From Podaxis mareebaensis (lineage: Eukaryota; Basidiomycota; Agaricomycetes; Agaricales; Agaricaceae): a stretch of 64,000 nt of DNA. Positions 22,519-32,351 of this stretch are shown in pieces (the first letter of the stretch is position 1; every line of letters starts with the position of its first letter). Under the pieces are notes generated by a model. It did no database searches and was not told the DNA's origin. It worked only from the letters and a program-made list of their open reading frames with translations. Location of the stretch: assembly GCA_018524725.1 (NCBI GenBank), contig JAEUWP010000063.1, positions 1 through 64,000 of the forward strand. Direction: 5' to 3'. A program made the position numbers and the translations under genes.

Positions 22519-24673
22519 TTAAGCAAGAGCTTGAAGAACAGCGGTGTACGCGGGCTTGGGGTTGTAGTTGTCGTCGTACAACAGAGGGTGGGTGCTGGCG
22601 CGCCAAGAGTCCTGACGGAGAGATCCTTGGTTAGCAACCGAAATACGACATACAGGGCCAAGAGCGTGGTGTGAACACTCACAATATCAGCGACACCCCA
22701 GGTAGTGATACCAATGCACTGGGAGACCGCAAGGCAGGCCTTCACGACAGTGGTATAGTCGCTGGGAGATGCGTTGGCAATGTCAAGCTCAGTGATGGCG
22801 ACCTCGAGACCAGTGCCGGCGAGGGCAGTGAGAGCAGCTTGGACACCGCCAGCACCACCAGCCTGTGGAGTTAGAAGCGTCAGAGGAACGGGATTGCTAA
22901 GGAGCGGGAGAATGTTGGTACGTACGCTCAAGTGCATCTGTGTACCGATACCATCGATGAGGCGGGTTCCGCCAGTGTTGACGCTGTTGACAACCCTGAT
23001 GATACCCTGGACCTTGGCGTTGTTGGAGTCAAGGTTGTAGTCGTTGATGTAGAGTCTTTAAGGCAGTTCAGATCAAGCCTCACGCGGGTAACTGCGGGGG
23101 ACTTACTTGGCGGTGCTGTCAGCATTCCTCGCTGCTTGGAAGGCAATCTTGACGAAGTTCTGTATTCAGCGTCTAAGTCACCGATTCCAGTTGAATTCAT
23201 CCGAAAAAAACATACGGCGCCGAGAACGTTGTAGAAGACGGAGGAGCGGTAGCTACCGTCTTCGTTCAAGATCTCGCTGTGGACAATGGTCAGCATCTTC
23301 TATGCAACGAATCCAGCACTTCGGGGAGCTTACTTGACGACATCCCACTATAGTATTCGGAGGTAAAGGTGAGAGAACTATCAGGTGATGATCTGGCGTT
23401 GTACTTACAGCTGTAAGAACAAGTCAGCTTCGTATATTTGACGTGAAGAAACCTGAGCTCGTACCATAGAGTTTGCCTTTATAGCGGCCTGCAACATTCG
23501 AGATGTGGTTGTTAATGACCGAGGTCTATCGAAAAAGTGAGATCCTCAGAATGAGTGATAGAACCTCTCAACGTACAAGGGTAGAGGCGTCGCCAATGGA
23601 AGAGACCCAAGAGGGAAGCTGAGAGTGCCAGACTAAAAGGGGCACCGTCAGAAGCGGCCCGAAAGAGTAAGCAGTAGTATATACTCACCGAGGGTGTGGC
23701 CACGGATCATCTTGCCGTTGGAGGTGGCCCAGTTGACGAGGGTATCAGCGTTGCCCCAGTTGAAGCTGCCCCTGGAAGCTAAAGACAACTGTTAACAAAT
23801 GTTTAGAAGTGTAGAAACCAGAAGAACTAACGTTCGATAGCATCCCACTGAGCAAGAGAAGGTGTTTCAGTCACATCTCATATCAAAGCTCTGCGTTCCG
23901 TTACCTTCATGGAGTTTTCCTGCGACGACCATTAGTATATCTGCTAGAGGATAGACAACCGCAAAGGAACACACTGGAGTGACGCAGCCGAAGTCAGACT
24001 TCAGCCTGGCGACGTTGGCTATTTGCCAGCATATGAGTCACCGGAATCAACAACGGAGAACCCAAATCAACGAACCGGACTTGTTGAGGGTGCCGGGATC
24101 AGCACAAGAGCCCTGTAGAGATTATCGTTAGCTCTTTGCACGGAGATGCAGGATTCATCTGACTTACGAAGTACTTCTTGCCCTTAGCGGTGATTCCGCC
24201 GTTAAGGGTACCAGATACGTTAGTAGGGCCAGGGGTGCTGCTGGTGGTAGTGGTAGTGCCTCCACCGCCGGAGCCAGGCTGGCATCTGCCGTGACAGTGT
24301 TAGAAGCGAACCGTCCGTGCCAGACACGACGTTCTTACTGAGAGTACCAGTCGTTGACATAGACGCAGGTGGCGCCGGAAACGCCTGTGGGGTATCGAAG
24401 AGTGAGAAAAGGACGTTGTGAGCGGTGCTCAGCACAGCTTACAGGTTGTCTGCAAAGGAGCTCGGAGTGAATAGTTGAAGTTATGGTGAGGGGAGGAGAA
24501 TAATTACCTCGCCACCGTAGTTGAGACCGCCGCCTATAGAGAGGAAACCCGTCGGTTAGAAATCTCCAGGTGCGCAGTGAGAAAGGACCCGTACATTGAC
24601 CCCATAGGGGAACGGCAGCGGAGGCGTACTGAGCCAAAGCGAGGAGAGGGACCAGGGCGATGAGTTTAGACAT
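22519..24673 (-). CDS. Secreted endo-1,4-beta-xylanase, CBM1 + GH10
   Basis: The enzyme hydrolyses xylan backbones outside the cell and is anchored to cellulose by an N-terminal CBM1. The start at 24673 gives a signal peptide ([17 protein letters not shown]). The CBM1 '[15 protein letters not shown]' ... '[11 protein letters not shown]' follows, then a Gly/Thr/Ser linker and a GH10 barrel. Conserved blocks are 'ENSMKWDAIE', '[14 protein letters not shown]', acid/base '[13 protein letters not shown]', nucleophile 'VAITELDI', and the end '[15 protein letters not shown]'. The gene is cut into about 19 exons, several tiny: 7 nt (24449-24443), 15 nt, 16 nt, 14 nt, and one of 2 nt (23410-23409) needed to keep YAWDVVNE in frame. 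All catalytic residues are present, so it should be active. The final exon ends at the TAA at 22521-22519. Confidence 0.93.
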
Positions 24674-24733
24674 TTTCCTAGATGCTATTATTCGACGAAT
24701 AGTTTCTGTTGCTCATCGACGGTCTCCATCTGG

Positions 24734-24741
24734 TTTATATA
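24734..24741 (-). promoter_or_regulatory. TATA box of the xylanase gene
   Basis: TATATAAA on the minus strand lies about 61 nt upstream of the xylanase ATG. This position suits a strongly inducible secreted-enzyme gene. Confidence 0.6.
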
Positions 24742-26442
24742 CTCAGCTTCCTACTCAAAGCCTTTTTCAAATTGACCAGAATGTTTTTTGAACCGCGGCA
24801 ATTACCCCGTTCAGGGAATGCTAGAACATTGACTGAATTGAAAGTATGTCTCCTCCGGCACAACCTCGCCACTCGGCAATTAGGAAAGTGATCCCTGCAC
24901 ACGCCAAGTTGTATTGAGCCCAGCTAGATCATAAACATATGCCTTTAAATCCGTCGAAAACCGCGATTTTGAGTAGGTTTCGCCCAAAAGGGGATCCCTT
25001 GGAAGGTGTGGGATGGAATAACGGTGAGAATCGCGTGGCAGGTGTCTTGATGGGAATTAGCCGTTGATGTTCGTTGGTTGGCTCGCTTTTGCTTATCCCC
25101 CGAGTCGTCAATATGGGACCGGACTCTGCCGAGTAGTCAAAGGGAAGGGTGAGCGTGATTGAGTCGCAGGCAGCACCCTATCTGTTGGTGGATCCGACGT
25201 TTCGCCTTAAGATTTTCTCGTAGTATGTCGCCGAAGTCACCAGGCACATAGAATTTGGGAAGTTGGAGTCCATGTGTATGAAGATTCAAGCTCGAGTAAG
25301 GTGGAGTTCGGAATAACTGGCTTATAATGTGTTCCAACTTTAGAAAATTGCAATAGCGTGGCCCGGTAGAAGGATCAATTCGTTTGCAGTTTGGCTGTTG
25401 AAAAGGATAAATAAGGGTTCTCAACTGACTTTTTTGTAGTGCTTTCATGATGTCTGTATACTAATGGATTGTTCCATGTCGTTCTTGTGTTCGCTAAGGT
25501 GAGTCAGATGATTAATGTTATCGCGTGGTTGAGAGCATGGATTATCTGGACGCCGCTGTGTAAGTTCCTGCGCCCCTTAGGGCTCGTTATTCCGAGATAT
25601 AGCGAGCTATATTCCGTTGGAAGTAGTCAAGTGCGCCTTTGAAGGCTCAATGACATCTTGTGAGATGCAGAAACATCGAACGGGATGACTGAGTAGCCAG
25701 GAATAATAAATACAGAATGATCTAGTATGTGGTGGTAAGTACCCAAGAGTTAGAACTTCGGAAGCGAGACTTGTGCAGCACCTTTATCGGTCGCGTCAAA
25801 CCAAAAAGTAATTTGGTGTCTAATGCCGGCTTACACAGGTCTTCTGATGTGGTTGAAAGGAATTTTCGTGTCCACGTCCCCACGGTGTCAGGTTCCGCTT
25901 GGATGATCATGTACTTCGGGTTTATTATTTCGCGGGGGCCGGTCAGAAGCAGTCCCCTTGCACCCAAAGATACGGGATACGAGGCGAGGGGGATATTCAT
26001 GCAAAGGCCCTTAGCCATCATCTGATCGTCCAGGATTCGTCAACAACTATATCTTTCTTCGCAGCGATTTCCCCGCGTATGGTTTTTCTTTATTGTTTGA
26101 GATTGTAGTGCGAGGAAACTGAAATGTTTCTGAAGGCCGAAACAATGTCCTCACTGGGATAGATTGTGATGACACTGGTCGAGGATCAATGAATGTGTGG
26201 CTGTGCAATTATTGTAAGGGCGTGACGTGTCCGAAACTGATCTGCCTTCGGACATTGGCCTCGCCAGCACACTCACTCTACCACATCCTACTCCCTCCCT
26301 CTCTCTCCGCTTTTCTCTAACAGGGCGTGCATTCTTTTGTCTGTTGTATTTGCTCTGTCTGTATCCATATTAAACCTGTTTTCAGACTTAGACTGACTTA
26401 TAGCTCCTGACAGACAAGCCCACCAACGCACGACTGTCCAAA
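24742..26442. other. Intergenic, two weak minus-strand open blocks
   Basis: Open blocks at 26021-25722 and 25448-25137 (minus) of about 100 codons each could belong to one decayed or lineage-specific gene, but no motif is recognised and no splice joins them convincingly. The last 150 bases, with a TCCCTCCCTCTCTC tract, form the SEC62 promoter. Confidence 0.4.
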
Positions 26443-27368
26443 ATGGAGCAACAGCAGAAAGCACCCCCAGAGATCAAAAATGTCGCTCAGTTCTTGCGCA
26501 GCGGAAGCTCGGGTCTCAAAGTTCGCGTCGGCGCACTTAGTGGCAAGCGTCTGGACTACTTCAAAGGTGCGTCACATTCCCAAAAAAAAGACCTATCCGT
26601 ATCACAAGATTAACCTCACATTCTATTCCAGGCAAATCAGCAGTGAAAGCCTTACTCTCACCGGCCTATGCCAAGCTTAAGAACGTGCCAAAAGTAACAA
26701 CCGAAGCTGAAGCGCTCACCATCCTCTCCGCCGTGAATGCCTTCGCCTTTTTCCTCCGTGTCCAACGTGGCGGTCCTACAGGCTCTTCGTCATCCTCACC
26801 AAAGGCTCTTCAAATCATCCAAGAACAGCTTTTCCGCCCAGATGAATATTACGCATGGTTCTATGAGGGCTCTCAATGGACCACGTATGCTGGCGGTATC
26901 CTAATGGTTGCCATCATGCTTGCTGGCGTCATGTTCCCTCTTTGGCCGCCCATTATGCGTTTGGGTGTTTGGTACCTCAGTATCGGCATGCTGGGCCTCA
27001 TCGGTCTGTTCTTCGCGATTGCTATCGTTCGGTTGATATTCTACATCATCACCGTCATCGTTGCGAGTCCAGGTATCTGGATATTCCCACAACTCTTTGC
27101 CGACGTTGGTTTTGTGCGTATTCTTTCCTTCATATATCGTTTAACGTATCTAAGTATCTATCAGGTCGAATCCTTTATCCCTCTATGGGAGTGGGACATC
27201 CCTAAGAAAAAGTCGAAGAAGAAGAAGAGCGAGAAGGGAGAGAAGAAGGAAAAGGGCAAGTCGAAGAAGAACGGCAGTGTTGCAGTAGTCGAGGAGGTTG
27301 TTGGAGACTCCGACTCGCAACCTCCCCGTGGAGCTAGGATTGAGGAGGTCCCAGATGAGGACGCCTGA
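26443..27368 (+). CDS. SEC62: SEC62, ER protein translocation subunit
   Basis: SEC62 works with SEC61/SEC63 in post-translational import into the ER. Three exons (26443-26566, 26632-27113, 27165-27368) give 269 residues. The N-terminal cytosolic domain contains 'VAQFLRSGSSGLKVRVG' and 'GKRLDYFKGKSAV'. Two membrane spans follow ('GGILMVAIMLAGVMFPLWP' and a hydrophobic run from LGVWYLS to YIITVIV). The C-terminus is very Lys-rich ('KKKSKKKKSEKGEKKEK'). The second intron (27114-27164) is 51 nt, stop-free and in frame, so failure to splice it would insert 17 hydrophobic residues just after the spans. Length and topology agree with fungal SEC62. Confidence 0.92.
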
Positions 27369-27475
27369 GCTACTCTTTTTTCCTTCCCTTTGACACGCCT
27401 TTCTATACCGCGTTCCCTCTTTCTATTACATCCATTACACCTGTCTCTACATCCATGTCGCTTTCGACGTCTAAT

Positions 27476-29047
27476 TTATGTGGTTTTAGGGGCAGCTGTA
27501 CGTGAATTAAGTTCTGCAATGGCCTGGTTCGACGTATCCACGAGGGCTTGATAGCCGATAGCCTTAGCCTGGTTAGCGCTGCGTGCGAAGAGGTCCTTGG
27601 CCTTGTTGATGTCTCCGCCAATCTTTACATGAAAATGAGAAACACCAGTCTATCAATTGATCGAGAGAAACTCACTGCTCTCAAGGAAGCCATATTAAAC
27701 AACTGTACCGCATATGATACCTCACAGATGGGTATGGGCTCTTTGGAGGCTTTGCGGGTGGCCACAACGACCTCCAAACCCTTCATAGCCCATTGTTCTG
27801 CCTGCTGAACGGATTCACGCGACAAGTTATTCCGGATGATCATCTCCGAAACACTCGTCATCAATTGGGCACCTAGATACGTTCAATCAGTCAACCAAAA
27901 GCGTAACATTGTATCTTCAGCTGACCTCGGCATCTATCCTCAGGCGCGGACTCTTGAGGAGGGGGCGGAATAAGGATTGAAACAGCCTGAAGCATCAGGG
28001 GCATGGCGAAACTTTACCGCCGTTCAATATGCCGACAAATGACAAGGTAGCGGTTACACTTACTCGAGTTTTCCGGCCCGGGAATAGAATGTCCCCAAAG
28101 CTTCGAAAGGAGCTGCAATATCGACGGTCGACACCCAATCCGGCAAGCCCAACTCAGCAATGATAACATGGTTGTCGCCCTCTCCGTGAGATGTCCGAGT
28201 TGCTTCCAATGCGGGCACTTCTAAAACGTTCTTCAGCACTGTCTCGACAGCGAACGTCAGCCACTTTTCCTCCTCCTCCTTTGGTTTCTCCAATACCTCG
28301 CACAACTCGCCAAGCTTGTATGCCAGTGCGACAGCCCTCATTTTCTCGGGGCCGGTCATGTCTTTGATTCCAGCGTCTTGGAGTTGTTTGAGTGCATCAA
28401 CGTAGACGTCATAAGCTTCAGACTTTTTGTCCTGGCCTTCAAGGACTTCGCCTAGGCAGATGGCAATGCCTGAGGTTTTGAGGTAGGGTTGGGATTTGAA
28501 GAGTTCGAAGGGGAGAGTTTTAGCGGTTTCCCATGCACTGCCGGACGGGTTAGTTAGTGTGAAAAATAGCGAGGGAATTCAGATGATGCATACCGCTGGA
28601 GGTAGGCAGCACTCGTGCTCAAGTCGGCTTTGTATTTCGCTTTGAGCGCCTCGCGTAGATCACCCCGAACCTCTTGCGGCCACATTGTCAATGTACCATA
28701 TAGTTCATATCTAACATTCGTTCGTCAATTCCACTCGCCATATATGAAGTAGGAAAGTATACGTACAATCCATATCCAGTAGCAGCGACACCAAAAACGA
28801 GCAACACAGTAAACAGGGGTGACCATAGACCGCCACCTTGTGATGTAGAGCCCTCAGTGCTATATGCCCTCCTACTCGACCGGAACGCATTCGTTAGCGC
28901 TGGCTGACGCGCCGTAGACATGGTGGGCCTTGGTGGAGACCGCATTATCGTTGCCTGTCTGTGTGCCAATGTTGGCATACGACCGCTTGAGGTAGCATAA
29001 GTGCGGATTGTGGTCTGGAGACGAGGAAGTAATCTTGCAACGTTCAT
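27476..29047 (-). CDS. Mitochondrial inner-membrane TPR protein, MGR3-like
   Basis: MGR3 is an adaptor of the mitochondrial i-AAA protease; the assignment here rests on architecture. The start at 29047 gives an Arg/Ser/Thr-rich presequence ('MNVARLLPRLQTTIRTYATS'), then a single membrane span (SPLFTVLLVFGVAATGYGLY). After an intron the conserved 'MWPQEVRGDLREALKAKY' follows, and then TPR-like helical repeats ('AYDVYVDALKQLQDAGIKD', 'ALAYKLGELCEVLEKP', 'PFEALGTFYSRAGKLEYAMP', 'DINKAKDLFARSANQAKAIG') to a stop at 27478-27476. Several short introns interrupt the TPR part. It is convergent with SEC62 (108 bp between stops). It could also be a more general mitochondrial TPR protein. Confidence 0.72.
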
Positions 29048-30329
29048 TGCGAGTTTCAGACTGGAATGTACGATTAATGGAGTGTAGGATTAGAGTGGGT
29101 GTAGGTGTGAAGTAATGGGAGGTGCGGGTGTCGTCGTTGATCGAACGCGAGTGCGGAACGGCTCTTCGGTGGCTATGACATTTTTCTTCCGTCGCTATTT
29201 TTATCGTGAGAACTTAATCACCACCACTGCAGCTTCTAGTTGTCCCCCCTCCTTCACGATTCCGAGCTAAGTTAACCCATCCCTACGCCGGACGTATCGA
29301 AAGTACTCATTTGGTCGGAAATGTGCCTCCGCCGACTCACTTGTTACCATCAAAGTAATACACCTCAGAATCTTCCTACAGAGTTGAGGAGAGCACCATT
29401 AAAACCCAAGTGGCCGAGGCGTTCGGGCGGGCATAACGACCATGCAAGCGGGAAGAAAGTTGCAACAGATGCCATACATTCCTATCGATAATCGCCTTCA
29501 AACAAATTAGAGTGGAAACATACTCTCCGGGTGCATGTAGTATATAAGCATGCCGTTACTCGAGAGGATGTTTCGGCCAGCTTTTATCTTGGTGGACTTC
29601 CAGTCCCCTACAAAACACTAATACAGGCGTTGTTCACACAATACCCATCGATTAGCTGTACGAGAGCCTTGCCGCCGTCAGATGATCCGCTATAATTCAT
29701 GGCGGTAGCACAGACCGCATCGGTGCCCACATGTATCCACAACAGAGATGACACCTCAAACGATACGCTCTGGTAACTTCAGAATACTTGCACTGTCAAG
29801 CAGCGGCAAGGGCTACGCAGGATGAACTTAGGCAACAGCACATAAACTGTTCTCGGCAACTCAACATGACGGTTTGATCATCATCCTCGTCCTAGGGCGA
29901 AATTACCTGCTTATTTCGATTGCGGATGACTTGCCTCCATTGTTTGAAAGCCGATCTAGACCCTCGTCCGTGGCATATGGAAGCCTGCCAATCAAGAGGA
30001 CAGACGTTCCACAAGTGCATTTGCGGTGTGCCGAGAGAACCGACACAGACATACGATATGGCCGCTCATTTCTCAAAGCAGTCTCTCCGGCAACGCGGGC
30101 GAAGTAGATAACATCAATGGTTAGAAGACAATGGTCCGGGAGTCCTCTCTCTGGCGAACCTCATACACAAATAGACTTATGAACGTTAATCGTGCACGAA
30201 GGAAGTGAAACAGTATATAAATTGCAACGAGACATAATTTATACGCTAAAACTGCCTTGGTGGGCACGACCGCATGCAGCTGGAAGAACCGGTCAGAAAA
30301 CGAACAAAGAAGGACACCAGTGGTACACA
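29048..30329. other. Intergenic, no gene seen
   Basis: Nothing recognisable was found on either strand. Short open frames near 29874-30110 lack motifs. Confidence 0.5.
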
Positions 30330-30692
30330 CTAGCCAACATCTGGGAGCACATAACAGCACTTGTCGTACGGGTCGGAGCCTGAAAGATTGCTAGATAAAT
30401 ATGCGACCAAGGAGAGAAATAGGCGATGATTGAACTCACAAGGCTGCTACAAAGGAGTGAAACATACAATCAGGACCATCTTGGCTTGGAACTAGGCTTC
30501 AAAAAGGGAACTCACCGTGCCCCAGACAAAACCGCCTTGAGATCATCTATCAGTGAATTTCCACAGTAGTGAGGATCGAAGACACGTACAAGCTTCGTAA
30601 CCAAGCAGTTGGTGGGCACCGGGGACTGGTGCGGATGCCTTGATGGAAGTGAGCAGAGCGGCGAGGACAACAGTCAGCAGAGCTTGTTTCAT
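30330..30692 (-). CDS. Small secreted cysteine-containing peptide, 59 aa
   Basis: Four exons (30692-30590, 30535-30516, 30446-30440, 30379-30330) total exactly 180 nt and close in frame on a TAG. The product starts with a signal peptide (MKQALLTVVLAALLTSIKAS). The mature part, about 39 residues, has four Cys arranged as 'YEACGFVWGTQPCSD' ... 'KCCYVLPDVG'. Exon 3 is only 7 nt. All introns have GT-AG borders, and a TATA-like ATATAAG lies about 52-60 nt upstream of the ATG. I do not recognise the family. Size and Cys pattern suit a small secreted protein or effector-like peptide. That it is expressed is an inference from the splice architecture. Confidence 0.62.
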
Positions 30693-32329
30693 CATTGTGA
30701 TATCCAGTATGTGATTTGGTTTGGGAGCACCCTTGTGCTGGCATCTTATATGTTTTCACGGAGCTGGAAACTCATAGAACACAAGCTCAGCTGTCCTCAT
30801 ATTTCCGGTTGTATAGGATGACACAGTGTTCCGCACCTGAGGTACGGCCTCGTCAAATCAGTTACGTACCGAAGTGTCTGTAAGTGAGCTGACCGCCATT
30901 TGTGACATCGGCCAATGAAACCTCCGTGAGCCGCAATTGTGTTTATCGATAATAAGAACAGAATTGTCAAGACTTTGGGAACAACTTGACTGGCAGCTGG
31001 TATGTACCTGCAAGTTTTTCTCAGGTTAATGATCACATTTTCTTGCTTGAACAGGCGGAAGGGAAGAGACTCCGATGTGTATCAAGTCATACCCTCCAAA
31101 ATGAGCGACAGCGGAAGGGTAGCCCCAGCGAGAGACCCGTCACCCGAGCTTTCATAAAGAAATGTATTATGGCAGTGAAGCTTCTCCAAGCGGCTTCTCG
31201 AGACATAAGTAGATCTTCGACATACCTGCTGGATATCCCAATCCAAGAATCCGGAGATGTTTAGTGCCGGATGTCCAATTTTGGGCGTATGCACCCTCGG
31301 CTAATCAATATTCAATCTCGATCAAGCCGTTGCCGCGGAACATTTGCGTTTTCTGTTTGTACATAAAATACACAACCCATCGGCCAGCCAATCGTTCTAT
31401 CAAAGCTCATACATCATAACGTGGTGGTTATGCTGTATGGAACCACAGATAGGAGAGTGGTAGTTGATCCAAAACCAGGAGAACGAAACTTCTCGTTATA
31501 GAATACGTATTAAGTGTCGCAGGGTTGAGAACGTTGAGAAGAGACATTACTGCTGCTGCATTTGGGCACTCGGGTTTAAGTGACTCACTTCTTTTAAATC
31601 TTGGACGATGTAACTTCTGGCTCGTTTTTACATAAGATTTAATTCAACTCTCCTCCCATCCTCTCGGTCGACCAATATCCACCAGGATGTGTTGACAGGA
31701 TCTTATGCATTACGGCCTGACTTTTCTAGCCGATGCGGTGTGCGTGCCCCCCCCTTCCAGGCTAAACTTGGGAACACATCCTGCATCGTTAGCTCTTCTT
31801 CCTCACGAACGTTTTCCTGTCATAGTAATCTCGCTTGGAATCCGCTTCAATGCAGACTTCGCCCTTACACTCGTCGAGATACAGTTGAACCTCGATTAGA
31901 ACTGGTAAATGGCACATAAAGTTACATTCGGGAGCTCAGTGGCGACCGCCGTAAGCTGCGGGGAGTAAGAGACATTCTAAATCTCCAGGTCGACGCTTAC
32001 ATGGGAATGCTCTACCCCGCTAGACGCCCCTTACCGATATGTTGCAAAGAACCTTCATTCGCTGCTTTCCAGCACACAAATCCTGCCACGAAAGCAATCG
32101 GGGCACCACTCGTTGGGAGAATCTGGCGATAGTGGGACGACGGTGTTGCCTATTCTACTCCTAGGCTCTGGGGTTGCCATGTTCCTTTCCAGCACGTTCC
32201 AGTACAGCCATGCCACCCGGACATGCGTGTTTACAGCCTGGCTTTTGCGACCACTAGTAGGGACGTGTCCTCTTTCTATATTATCTACCCCAGGACCATT
32301 TCCCGTTCATCATACGCTACAGAACGCTC
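30693..32329. other. Gene-poor region, part 1
   Basis: No supported gene. Frames at about 31690-31920 and 32113 onward show scattered LRR/F-box-like phrases on the plus strand but are interrupted and cannot be modelled. Confidence 0.4.
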
Positions 32330-32351
32330 TTTTTTTTTTTTTTTTTTTTTT
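32330..32351 (+). repeat. T22 homopolymer
   Basis: This is a run of 22 T. It could be the poly(A) end of an old minus-strand retroposed insertion, or a simple slippage tract. It produces an artificial Phe run in one open frame. The exact length may be a sequencing artefact. Confidence 0.9.
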
